A DNA stretch of 16,976 bases from Nitrospira sp. (GCA_005116795.1 SWDL01000396.1:4236-21211), one strand, 5' to 3'. Shown: positions 6,700 through 13,847, counted from the stretch's first letter. Numbers and translations: made by a program. Notes: generated by a model not told the origin, from the letters alone.

Positions 6700-7127
6700 T
6701 CGATCGCCGGCTCATCACCAGAAAGATGAGCCTCATTCTTGAGGACTTGGCTGGGATGATCCGGTTGTCCCAACTGCCGCGCGAGCAGTACCTGAAGGAC
6801 TCCATCAACGAAGCCTTGGCCGAGCGCTACCTCGAACGAGCTATCGGCCGCATGATCGACGTCAATTTTCATCTGGTCACAGAGTCAGGCCATGCGCCGC
6901 CCAAAGACTATCACGAATCCTTCGTGCTCCTCGGAACGCTCGGCGTCATGACGGCCGATCTTACCAAGGAGATGGCGATGGCTGCCGGGCTCCGGAACAG
7001 GATCGTGCATGAATACGATGACATCGATCCTGAGCGAGTGTACGAGGCGTTGCCTGTCGCAGTCCGCCAGATTCCCGTGTACTTGGACCACATACAGCAC
7101 TTCCTTGAGAAATTACCGCAGGGGTGA
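6696..7127 (+). CDS. hepT: HepT-like HEPN toxin (RNase), 143 aa
   Basis: A DUF86/HEPN-domain protein, mostly helical. The RNase motif RX4HXY is intact: Arg100, His105 and Tyr107 within LRNRIVHEYDDI. The tyrosine is the residue modified by the partner MntA in the characterised pair. The upstream helix LAERYLERAIGRMIDVNFHL (41-60) is the usual second landmark of this family. The ATGA overlap with mntA ties the expression of toxin to antitoxin. Both genes are full length, so the module is likely functional in plasmid or island stabilisation or in defence against phages. It lies at the left edge of a stretch of remnants and mobile elements. Confidence 0.88.
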   Translation: MIDRRLITRKMSLILEDLAGMIRLSQLPREQYLKDSINEALAERYLERAIGRMIDVNFHLVTESGHAPPKDYHESFVLLGTLGVMTADLTKEMAMAAGLRNRIVHEYDDIDPERVYEALPVAVRQIPVYLDHIQHFLEKLPQG

Positions 7128-7152
7128 CGAGTCGATGATCCGAAAGGAGAGG

Positions 7153-7227
7153 ATGACGATGATACGCTCAAAGGGTTGGAGGCGGTATCTGTCGATTTGC
7201 CTCGGATTGGTCTTTGGGATGGCCTGA
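7153..7227 (+). pseudogene. 24-codon stump of an exported-protein gene
   Basis: A strong ribosome binding site (AAAGGAGAGG, 7143-7152) precedes ATG codons at 7153 and 7159. The peptide that follows, with RSKGWRRYLSICLGLVFGMA, is a textbook signal peptide (Lys/Arg n-region, hydrophobic core) and then stops with TGA at 7225-7227. The stop is 7 bp before the palindromic element starting near 7235. The simplest reading is a gene whose body was removed when the element or an associated rearrangement arrived. A real short peptide cannot be excluded. Confidence 0.45.
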
Positions 7228-7235
7228 ACAGCGTA

Positions 7236-7405
7236 AAAAGGTGCCAGGAACCTTTTCATCGGGGCAACAGCGGTTGGCGGCCCTTGGCCCGATTTATTAC
7301 ATGATAGATCAGGCCGACAGCAGCGGCCAGTAAGGGGCGTCCCATCGCGGCGGATCACAGGACGCGGTCACGTCGCCGCCAACAAAAAGGTTCCTGACAC
7401 CTTTT
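7236..7405. repeat. Structured palindromic element of ~170 bp (REP/MITE-like)
   Basis: Two near-identical 21-bp palindromes of the form AAAAGGT-N7-ACCTTTT lie at 7236-7256 and 7385-7405 in opposite orientation (loops GCCAGGA and TCCTGAC; one mismatch between the copies when aligned as reverse complements). Nested inside is a perfect 9-bp inverted repeat, GTTGGCGGC (7273-7281) and GCCGCCAAC (7375-7383). Further inside, CCCTT (7281-7285) can pair with AAGGG (7332-7336). The layout is that of a small non-autonomous mobile element or folded RNA. The terminal palindrome resembles REP sequences linked in my memory to Y1 (RAYT) transposases; no such transposase is in the window. Confidence 0.6.
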
Positions 7406-8031
7406 GTCTTCCCCTGACACCTTTTGTCTTCCCTGCGTACCGTGTCGCTTGCGGCCAGCATCGCCACAAGCTTTCCGCATAATAGAAAGGAGTAAGGCGG
7501 CACCGCTCCTAGCACGAAGGCGTCCATCACGTTCCTTAGGCGCTTCCTGCGGTCAGCGATTGTCCAGCCGACCCATTCGTCACGCGGCCCCAGGCTGTAT
7601 ACAGGGTCTCCCAAGCCGACCAGGCCTATCAGTTTTCCATTGTGTTCGTCGACAACCAAGAACCTCAATCGCCTTCCATAACCGGACGAGACGGGAATGC
7701 TCCAATGTAAGCTCGCATACCTGAAGAGGAGTTCCTCGTTCGAGTCAGGAAGCACCTCCACCAAGCGCGGGTAGATTTTCGTCGGGGCGATCTCATTTCC
7801 CAAAGCGATGTGCTGAAGTAGTTCGGTTTCCTTCCGAAGGAGGCCCTCTTTGGCCCGCTCAATCCTATGTTCAACAGCCGTTTCATGAAGCTCACGGATT
7901 CTCTCTTTTGAGAGATCCTTCGGAGGAAGGACCGACCCATTTCGGACGCGGAAACCTTGCGCCCGCAAAGATTGAATGATCTTCAGTCGCAGGGTGGAGC
8001 CGTCACTTACGATGTCCAAAGACTTATTCAT
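7309..8031 (-). pseudogene. 3'-truncated DUF4338 (Druantia DruA-like) gene
   Basis: The minus-strand frame from an ATG at 8031 (site CTTGGAG just upstream) encodes about 240 residues. The DUF4338 core is clear: FRYASLHWSIPVSSGYGRRL, then RFLVVDEHNGKLIGLVGLGD, RDEWVGWTIADRRKRLRNVMD and AFVLGAVPPYSFLLCGKLVA. Members of this family include DruA of the Druantia anti-phage system, although most DUF4338 proteins are orphans. After SDTVR (near 7437) homology stops, and the frame runs through the 20-bp tandem repeats and the palindromic element to a chance stop at 7309. The usual C-terminal part is therefore missing. The family match is strong; loss of function is inferred. No DruB-DruE-type partner is in the window. 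Confidence 0.75.
7393..7432 (+). repeat. Tandem duplication, two exact 20-bp units
   Basis: The unit beginning CCTGACACCTTTT and ending GTCTTCC occurs at 7393-7412 and again at 7413-7432 without a mismatch. The first copy includes the right half of the terminal palindrome of the 7236-7405 element, so the edge of that element has been duplicated, perhaps by slippage. Confidence 0.75.
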
Positions 8032-8072
8032 TGCTCCAAGTCCGCAGCCAATTTGAGCATTTTCTCTCGGCG

Positions 8073-8123
8073 GCCTAACGATGGAACTCAGCGGCGGCGC
8101 CAAGAACTTTGCCCGATAGGCCA
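8073..8123 (-). other. Possible partial attC site (integron cassette remnant)
   Basis: On the minus strand, GGCGCCGCCGCTGAGTTC leads into CATCGTTAGGC, ending with GTTAGGC at 8079-8073. This fits the GTTRRRY simple-site consensus of attC and the GC-rich arm that normally precedes it. The DUF4338 start codon follows 41 bp later, a usual cassette distance. The other half (RYYYAAC) is not found; the IS end at 8124 cuts the region. Seven-base consensus matches are common by chance, so this is tentative. Confidence 0.25.
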
Positions 8124-8154
8124 CAGTGGGCTATGCACTTAACTCCAGTACGCC
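8124..8154 (+). repeat. Left terminal inverted repeat of the IS
   Basis: 31 bp beginning CAGTGGGCTATGCACTTA, matching the reverse complement of 9107-9137 at 30 of 31 positions. Confidence 0.88.
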
Positions 8155-8158
8155 TTAC

Positions 8159-9097
8159 CTATTTGTGGTGGGTGCCTGCGACCAGCCTGGAGTAGGGGGC
8201 AGGCTCCACCGCGACAGCTTGCTCCACAAGTCTGGAGAACAGCTTCCCGCGGTATCTCGACGTTCGACGGTTGAACCGAAACGTGAATGCATCGAGATCG
8301 TAGGCCAGTGGCTCACGGGACACCGCCCCCTGATGGGTACCCAACAGCCAGCGTTTCAACAAGGAGGCCACACGGTGCACGCGGGGCAGCAAGACCGACG
8401 CCGTCTTGCTGCTGGCGCTGATCACGCGTGGTCGGTGCGTGAAGCCCTCGTGCTTCAACCCTGCCTAGACCTCCCCTCCGTCCGTGATGACCACGGAGCC
8501 CGGTTCAACCGCGTGCTTCACGAAGGCGACGAGCGGGCTCGCGGAGGCGGCTGGAATCCGACGCAGGCGGATGCGTCCCATCCCCTTCCCGTCGATCTGC
8601 GCGGCGATCGCCCCCAGGGCCTTGCTTCCCAGGGGCCGGCGGCCTCCTCCCGCCTCGACGCCCCCCCCATACGTGTCGTCCACTTCACCCTGGCCGCCCA
8701 GCCGGTCCCGGCCCGGCCGCACCATCGCGCGCCGCAGCTTCTGCAGCCACGACCACGCCGTTCTGTCACGGCCACGACCCAGCAGGCGTGGCAGCCCCAA
8801 GGCGCTGAGCCCATGCGTCTGATGGGTCATCCACCACATGGCTCGGAACCAGTCCTGCAAAGGCAGACGGCTTCGATGGAAGATCGTCCCCGCTGTGACC
8901 GAGGCTTGGTCTCCACACCGGCGGCACATCATGAGGCGTCGTGTGGTTGTCCAACTGCCGCTGGTCGTGCACCGGGGGCCACAGAACCCGGTCGGCCACC
9001 GCAGCCGAGCCAGGTGGGCACGGCACGCACCTTCTGTGGCGAAGCGCTGCTCGAACTCGGCGAGGGTCCGCGGATAGTCCTCCACGGCGCGAACCAC
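8159..9097 (-). pseudogene. IS1595-family transposase interrupted by an in-frame amber codon
   Basis: Reading from a GTG at 9097, a 210-codon frame ends in TAG at 8465-8467; the same frame then continues for another ~101 codons to 8159, so together they give the expected ~312-residue transposase. Family features are FEQRFATEGACRAHLARLRWP (N-terminal region), a zinc-ribbon region with CRRCGDQASVTAGTIFHRSR, then VDDTYGGG (first catalytic Asp, where VDETY is usual), VVITDG (second Asp) and the C-terminal RVHRVASLLKRWLLGTHQG and FTFRFNRR. The stop falls where members have Tyr (usual TDGW..YAGL), so TAC/TAT became TAG. Two nearby positions (Trp to Gly, Gly to Val) and the first zinc knuckle (CGPRC) are also degraded, consistent with an inactive gene rather than a single error. 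Confidence 0.85.
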
Positions 9098-9106
9098 TAC
9101 ACCTGG

Positions 9107-9137
9107 GGCGTACTGGAGTCAAGTGCATAGCCCACTG
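9107..9137 (-). repeat. Right terminal inverted repeat of the IS
   Basis: Mirror copy of 8124-8154, ending AAGTGCATAGCCCACTG at 9137, one mismatch in 31. Confidence 0.88.
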
Positions 9138-9150
9138 CCATCTAATGGGC

Positions 9151-9209
9151 TTGACAGGGGGAATGTCTGTCGTGCAAAAGGGAGAGCCCCCTGTACGGCC
9201 GACGGTCAA
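9151..9209 (+). repeat. Overlapping inverted repeats next to the IS
   Basis: ACAGGGGG (9154-9161) pairs perfectly with CCCCCTGT (9187-9194); an outer TTGAC/GTCAA pair lies at 9151-9155 and 9205-9209. GACAG (9153-9157) can instead pair with CTGTC (9167-9171), so two hairpins exclude each other. TTGACA at 9151-9156 looks like a -35 box but no acceptable -10 box follows. The stretch 9138-9328 holds no gene. Confidence 0.4.
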
Positions 9210-9251
9210 GACTTGTGCGCGAGATTCCGAAGAAGGACAGGCGGGCGGCGC

Positions 9252-9280
9252 TTGGGAGGACACCCGTGATCCGATACAAC
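9252..9280 (+). promoter_or_regulatory. Possible promoter of the outer-membrane protein/lipoprotein operon
   Basis: TTGGGA (9252-9257) and TACAAC (9275-9280) are separated by 17 bp, 4/6 matches each. The start would be near 9287, about 42 nt before the ATG at 9329. Confidence 0.35.
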
Positions 9281-9328
9281 GCAAAGGCCGACGGCGGAAG
9301 ACCCCGCACATCATTAGGAGAGCGTCGC

Positions 9329-10483
9329 ATGACCAAGACATTCATCGCCCTCATTGTTGTGTTGATCGTGGCGGTCGGAGGGACGACCCAGCCGGCGTTC
9401 GCGGTGGAGTTCGCGGTCGTCGGCGCGCGGGCCGCGGCGATGGGGGGGACCGGTGTCGCGACCACCTCCGATGCCTTCGCCGCCTACTGGAACCCGGCCG
9501 GATTGGCCATGAGCAAAGGCGTGGACATCCGGGTTCAGGGCACCGGACAGCTCATTGATCGACTCGGCGTCAAGGACACGCTGGACGAGATCAACAGCAT
9601 CGGAACATCCTTCGGATCAGCCGGGGCAGCCGCAGCGGCCAAAACGAGGCTCGATGCCCAGTTGGCCAAGTTGAGCCAGGCCGGCTCCTCGGTGTCGGCG
9701 ATCGGGTCTGCCGGCCTCTATTTCAAAACGAATATCGGCGATCATGCCATTGGATTCAGCGTGTCGGACGTGGCAACCGGTGGGTTATTCGCGCCGTCCC
9801 CCCTCTCTTCCACTCAAACCGACACGACACTCACGATCAACGGGCAACTGGCCGCACAGGGACTTGAAGCGCGCCAGGCTGCGCTGTCCTATGCCTACGC
9901 ATTCGAGGATCGGACATTCGCCCTCGGAGCGACCGTCAAGCTGATCCAAGGCGCTGCCTACAACGCTTCTGTGGCGGTACAGGGAACCGACGGTGATACA
10001 GGCTTCACCTCAGATATCGGAAAAGCGAAGATCTCGACGAAGCTCGGAATTGACGTCGGCGCGATCTACCGGCCGGCCGCCTGGTTACGCGCCGGGGTCG
10101 TCGCAAAAGACATCAATCAACCGGCCTTCAATGCCCCCAACGGCGAGCGCTTTAAGCTGACCCCGCAAGTCCGCGGTGGGCTGGCCATCAACCCCTGGGA
10201 GACCATGACCCTCAGTGTGGACGGAGACATCACGTCGAACAAGACCCTGGTCCCCGGGCAGAAGAGCCGGGTGATCGGAGTCGGGGCAGAGCAGACCTTC
10301 TTCTCCCAATTCATCTCGTTGCGCGCCGGGGCCATGAAGAACACCGAAGATCCCTCCTCGAAGGTCATGCCGACCGGCGGCCTCGGCCTCAGGCTTTGGG
10401 TGCTCCGCATGGACCTCGGTGGTGGCTATGATTTCCAGGAGAGACAGGCGATGGCGTCAGGCACCGTCGCCTTGACGTTCTAG
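9329..10483 (+). CDS. TraF_2/PorV-like outer-membrane beta-barrel protein, 384 aa
   Basis: Residues 1-25 form a signal peptide (MTKTFIALIVVLIVAVGG core, cleavage after AFA). Directly after it comes GARAAAMGGTGVATTSDAFA and AYWNPAGLA, the N-terminal signature of FadL/PorV-like barrels and of the TraF_2 group, often labelled conjugal transfer protein TraF although no conjugation genes are near. The remainder has alternating amphipathic strands and aromatic residues, and the protein ends in VALTF with a terminal Phe, as barrel proteins do for BAM recognition. A coiled or helical Ala-rich insert lies at about residues 85-120. The start is set by AGGAGA eight bases upstream; an open stretch of 38 codons before it is polar. 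The lipoprotein gene follows after 34 bp. The ligand or export role is unknown. Confidence 0.83.
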   Translation: MTKTFIALIVVLIVAVGGTTQPAFAVEFAVVGARAAAMGGTGVATTSDAFAAYWNPAGLAMSKGVDIRVQGTGQLIDRLGVKDTLDEINSIGTSFGSAGAAAAAKTRLDAQLAKLSQAGSSVSAIGSAGLYFKTNIGDHAIGFSVSDVATGGLFAPSPLSSTQTDTTLTINGQLAAQGLEARQAALSYAYAFEDRTFALGATVKLIQGAAYNASVAVQGTDGDTGFTSDIGKAKISTKLGIDVGAIYRPAAWLRAGVVAKDINQPAFNAPNGERFKLTPQVRGGLAINPWETMTLSVDGDITSNKTLVPGQKSRVIGVGAEQTFFSQFISLRAGAMKNTEDPSSKVMPTGGLGLRLWVLRMDLGGGYDFQERQAMASGTVALTF

Positions 10484-10517
10484 CTGATTGGATTGTTCGA
10501 AGAGGAGACGACCACCC

Positions 10518-11108
10518 ATGCATCCAGCTCATCGCCTCACAGTGATCGCATTGCTGCTCATGATCCAGAGCCTCGCCGGGTGCGGCGGGCTTCAGGAAAT
10601 GTGGGCAGGCCCTGGGGCGGACTCGTTCCATCCCAAATCCATCGCCGTCCTCCCGCCCCTCGTCGGGCAATATGAAGGCGCTCGGGACCTGGCGGGAGAC
10701 GTGCTCGTGACCGCCCTGGCCGAGAAAAAGAGCTTCCAGAAGATCGTGCCCATGGAGCAGGTGCGGACGGTCTTCCAAGAGAAGGAAGCCGGGGATATCC
10801 TGACCGCCTATTACGCCAAATTCGAAGCGACCGGTCAGTCGGACCGCGAGATGGCGGTGACGCTCGGAAAACTATTGGAGGCTGATGCCCTGCTTCTCGC
10901 GAAGGTGAACGTCTGGGAATACACCCGCTCCGAAGGGGACAATCTTGCCAAGGTCTCACTGGGACTGCGGCTGGTGGATGGGGCTCAAGGCGGGTTGGTC
11001 TGGAAAGCGAGACAGGAGAAAACCAAGAGCTACATGTTCCTCAAGCCGGACCTGCGCGATCTCGCCGAGGATGTGGCCGAAGGCATGGTCAAATACCTGC
11101 CACGATAG
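10518..11108 (+). CDS. CsgG/LpoB-like lipoprotein, 196 aa
   Basis: Signal peptide of type II with lipobox LAGC (Cys22). The mature protein begins with a short linker and then KSIAVLPPLVGQYEGARDLAG, followed by LVTALAEKKSFQKIVPMEQV and later TLGKLLEADALLLAKVNVW. These are the strand, helix and KLLEADALL pattern of CsgG/LpoB/GNA1162-like periplasmic lipoproteins; it resembles the lipoprotein at 609-1250 in layout, so the two may be distant paralogues. ATG 10518 is preceded by AGAGGAG (10501-10507). A TTG 30 bp upstream is less likely because it would add a charged stretch before the signal peptide. It forms an operon with the outer-membrane protein. Its stop (11106-11108) directly abuts the stop of the convergent HD-GYP gene. 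Confidence 0.83.
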   Translation: MHPAHRLTVIALLLMIQSLAGCGGLQEMWAGPGADSFHPKSIAVLPPLVGQYEGARDLAGDVLVTALAEKKSFQKIVPMEQVRTVFQEKEAGDILTAYYAKFEATGQSDREMAVTLGKLLEADALLLAKVNVWEYTRSEGDNLAKVSLGLRLVDGAQGGLVWKARQEKTKSYMFLKPDLRDLAEDVAEGMVKYLPR

Positions 11109-13739
11109 TTAAAACGAGGTGCTCGCACCGACCTCTTCTTCTCCCTGACGGACCTTCGTATAGACTTTCCGGTCCACAAAAAGCTCCAGCAGGTCCCTGT
11201 CGACTTTTCCCTGCCCGGCGTCCTCTTCCAAGATCCCGAGCGCGCGCTCCGTCGTCGTCGCCGCCTTATGCGGCCGGTCGGAAGCCGTCATGGCATCGTA
11301 GATATCACAGATCGTCATAATCCTCGATTGCACCGGGATCATTTCTCCCGAGACTTGCAGCGGATAGCCGCTCCCGTCCAATTTCTCGTGATGGCGGTAG
11401 GCAATCAGCGGAACATTTTGGAGCGACCGGGACCAGGGGATCGTCGACAAGAAGCGATAGGTGTGCGTGACGTGCGTCTCGATCTCCAAGCGTTCATCCG
11501 GCGTGAGCGTGCCGCGCGGGATCGACAGGGCATAGACCTCCTCCGCCGTCACATAGGGGCGCGGCTCCCCAAAGTAATCGAATTGCATGCCGGCGATATC
11601 GTGCAGCCGCTCCAGGCCGTCCGTCCTCATCCCGGCCGGCTCGTTGCAACTCAACAGAAAGTCCAGCATGCCGTCGGCTTCGGCCACTTGCTTGGCGAGA
11701 CTCCGGTCGACTTCCGCCAAGAGCGTCGTCCGCGGCGACTCGCCTGACGCCACAATTTCCAGCCGACGCTGCATCGCCCGCAGCTCGAAGGTGCGCTTGA
11801 TAAAGTCGAAGCGCGACCTAAGGAGGCCGACATCTCCGTCGAACAGTTTGTGTGACTTCACCAGAATGTGTTCCCGGACGCCGACCTTGCCGAAATCGTG
11901 CAGGATGGCCGCGTACCGGATTTCGCGGAGCGCATCCGAATCGAAGGAGATGCCCGCGTACGGGCCTTTGTCGACGCCGGACACCACCTCGGCCAGCGCA
12001 CAGCTCAGCACCGCCACCCGGGCGCTATGCCCGCTGGTGGTGGGATCCCGGCTTTCAATCGCCGTCACGCCGGCGGTGATGAACCCTTCGAACAGCCGGT
12101 TGCTCTCCTCATAGAGGGTGGCATTCTCCATGGCAATCCCGACCTGTTGCCCGAGTCCGACGAAGTCTTGCAGATCGCCTTCATCAAACCGGCCGCCATG
12201 GCGCTTGTTGATGGCTTGCAGCACGCCGAGCATTCTGTCCCGCACTCTGACGGGCACGCAGACCATGTTGCGCGTGACAAATCCGCTTTTCTTGTCGGCG
12301 CTCCGAGCAAACCGGGGATCGTTCTGCACATCATCGACCAGCACCGGCTCGCCCGTCTCCGCCACATGCCCGGCAATGCCTTCACCGAGCTTCAGGCGGA
12401 TCTGCCGGACCCGGTCGCCTTTCTCCCCCAGGGCGACATCAAAATAGAGCTCCTTCGCTTCTTGATCGAGGAGCATGAGCGATCCCGTTTCTGCGTCCAG
12501 CAGTTGCGTGGCCGCATGTATGGCCAGGCTCCGTACTTCACGCTGATTGAGGCTGGAGGCGAGGATGCCGCTGACGTCCTGCAACCGCTGGAGCCGCTGC
12601 ACGGCATGCGAGGATCGTTTGAGCACACGGAGGTTGTCGACCACGTAGGCGACGTGATTCGCGACGCTGGCCAATTCCACCAGATCCCAATTGCTGAAGG
12701 GCTGCCCATCGCCTGTGTCGGTCACCATCAGTACACCGAGGATTCCTACCCGCGCCTTCACCGGCACGCCCACCGCGCAGCGAATGGTCGGCCAGGTCCG
12801 GCCGTTGGACGACGTCGCGGATTCCTGCTGTGGGTTCGGATCGAACTCCGCCGGATTGACGATCACCGGCTTGCCTGCCCGCCTGACTTCTTCCGCGTAG
12901 GATCGGCAGTCCGACTCCCAGTTCTTCTGATTCCGGAGACGGTCGCTGCCTTCGATGGCCGCGGTGTCCAATCGCGCGGGCTCTCCCGCCCACAAGAACA
13001 GGGCACCCCCTTCCGCTCCCACCAGCTTCAGAATCGGCGCCATGACGGGCTGGAGACTGCGGAGATCGTCGGACACCGAGTTCAACACTTCGCTGACCCG
13101 CTCCAACTGCTGAATGCGGACGATCTTGTGCGCATACTTGTGGACCAACCGAGCGTGATCCACACTGGCCGCCAGATTCGACGCGGCCAGGTCCAACAGA
13201 TTGTCCGCGCTGTGTCCTTTCCGCGCTGAACCCTTGGGCAGCCCTTGCAGCACCAGCACCCCTTCGAGCGCGGCGCCGCGAACGAGCGGCATGGCGGTGA
13301 CGCTCGCGTGCGTGAGCATCCGTCGCGTGGTCATCACGCGATCGACCAACGTCTGCCATTGGGCGACATCGCTGTCTTCGCAGACGCCGTCGACGGCCAG
13401 GCAGCGGAGCGTCTGCGTTTGCTCATCTTTCAGATAGACGGCCGCGGCGCAGGCGTCACTGAGCTCCAATAACATCCGCAGGCAGACGCCGGCCACCTCG
13501 ACCAGTGGACGCTGTTGTTCCGCAGCCGCCTGCATCATATCGATGAGTCGTTGCTGAAGCCCGGCCGGCACCGAGACCCGGCCTCGCGCGGCAGAGCCCT
13601 TGCCGCCCGACTTGGACCCGGACCTCGACGACCTTGAGGCCGCGCTGGCAGCCTCTTTTGCCGATGGGCTCCTGCGCACTGATCCGACGACCCGATCGGA
13701 TGAAGACTGTCGCGTGCCCTGTTGACGTGAAGCCGACAT
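11109..13739 (-). CDS. Triple-GAF HD-GYP-type phosphodiesterase, 876 aa
   Basis: A cytoplasmic signalling protein predicted to hydrolyse cyclic-di-GMP (or a related nucleotide). An N-terminal disordered Ser/Lys/Arg-rich tail (1-57) is followed by three GAF-like sensor domains (about 65-200, 215-370 and 385-545; the third shows LKLGEGIAGHVAETGEPVLV) and an HD-GYP domain (about 550-840). Metal and catalytic motifs are present: His571 (GHSARVAVL), HD at 614-615 with GK 617-618 (LHDFGKVGV), HHE at 783-785 with DGSGYP at 788-793, and CDIYDAMTA (Asp812, Asp815). About 110 residues are inserted between the HD motif and the next helix (about 627-745), where usual members have about 30. The ATG at 13739 has GGGAGGG upstream; in-frame ATGs further out lack a site. 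It follows trpA by 108 bp in the same direction and could be cotranscribed. Confidence 0.9.
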   Translation of the reverse strand: MSASRQQGTRQSSSDRVVGSVRRSPSAKEAASAASRSSRSGSKSGGKGSAARGRVSVPAGLQQRLIDMMQAAAEQQRPLVEVAGVCLRMLLELSDACAAAVYLKDEQTQTLRCLAVDGVCEDSDVAQWQTLVDRVMTTRRMLTHASVTAMPLVRGAALEGVLVLQGLPKGSARKGHSADNLLDLAASNLAASVDHARLVHKYAHKIVRIQQLERVSEVLNSVSDDLRSLQPVMAPILKLVGAEGGALFLWAGEPARLDTAAIEGSDRLRNQKNWESDCRSYAEEVRRAGKPVIVNPAEFDPNPQQESATSSNGRTWPTIRCAVGVPVKARVGILGVLMVTDTGDGQPFSNWDLVELASVANHVAYVVDNLRVLKRSSHAVQRLQRLQDVSGILASSLNQREVRSLAIHAATQLLDAETGSLMLLDQEAKELYFDVALGEKGDRVRQIRLKLGEGIAGHVAETGEPVLVDDVQNDPRFARSADKKSGFVTRNMVCVPVRVRDRMLGVLQAINKRHGGRFDEGDLQDFVGLGQQVGIAMENATLYEESNRLFEGFITAGVTAIESRDPTTSGHSARVAVLSCALAEVVSGVDKGPYAGISFDSDALREIRYAAILHDFGKVGVREHILVKSHKLFDGDVGLLRSRFDFIKRTFELRAMQRRLEIVASGESPRTTLLAEVDRSLAKQVAEADGMLDFLLSCNEPAGMRTDGLERLHDIAGMQFDYFGEPRPYVTAEEVYALSIPRGTLTPDERLEIETHVTHTYRFLSTIPWSRSLQNVPLIAYRHHEKLDGSGYPLQVSGEMIPVQSRIMTICDIYDAMTASDRPHKAATTTERALGILEEDAGQGKVDRDLLELFVDRKVYTKVRQGEEEVGASTSF

Positions 13740-13847
13740 AAGAAGACGCCCTCCCAGTAGCATGTCGGCCGATTTTCGGAGAAACTTGACGCTCAACGGA
13801 TAGGGAGGAAGAACAACGAACCTGGAACGACACCACAACTGAGCGGG

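Larger units (their letters stand above)
8124..9137 (-). mobile_element. IS1595-family (ISXO2-like) insertion sequence, 1014 bp, decayed
   Basis: Bounded by 31-bp terminal inverted repeats (8124-8154 and 9107-9137) that differ at one position (A versus G near 8141). The outer ends read CAGTGGGCTATGCACTT on both sides. The single gene inside is an IS1595-type transposase on the minus strand with an internal stop. Length fits the family. No 8-bp target duplication is visible: the left flank is ATAGGCCA and the right flank CCATCTAA. That suggests an old insertion or a deletion next to the element. Confidence 0.85.

Noticed and set aside
8126..9130. Open frame of 334 codons on the plus strand across the IS
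   Set aside because: Antisense to the transposase; the translation is low-complexity Arg/Pro-rich and the minus strand carries the conserved motifs.
8116..9145. 8-bp target site duplication of the IS
   Set aside because: Flanks ATAGGCCA and CCATCTAA do not match, and shifting the boundaries by several bases gives no match either.
9151..9180. Promoter beginning with TTGACA beside the IS
   Set aside because: The hexamer is perfect but the bases 17-18 bp downstream (GCAAAA/CAAAAG) do not resemble a -10 box.
9329..10483. Conjugation gene traF implying an integrative conjugative element
   Set aside because: The TraF_2 family name is inherited; no other transfer, relaxase or integrase gene is visible.
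11868..13229. Long open frame (453 codons) on the plus strand
   Set aside because: It lies wholly antisense to the HD-GYP gene, has no domain pattern and is explained by high GC content.
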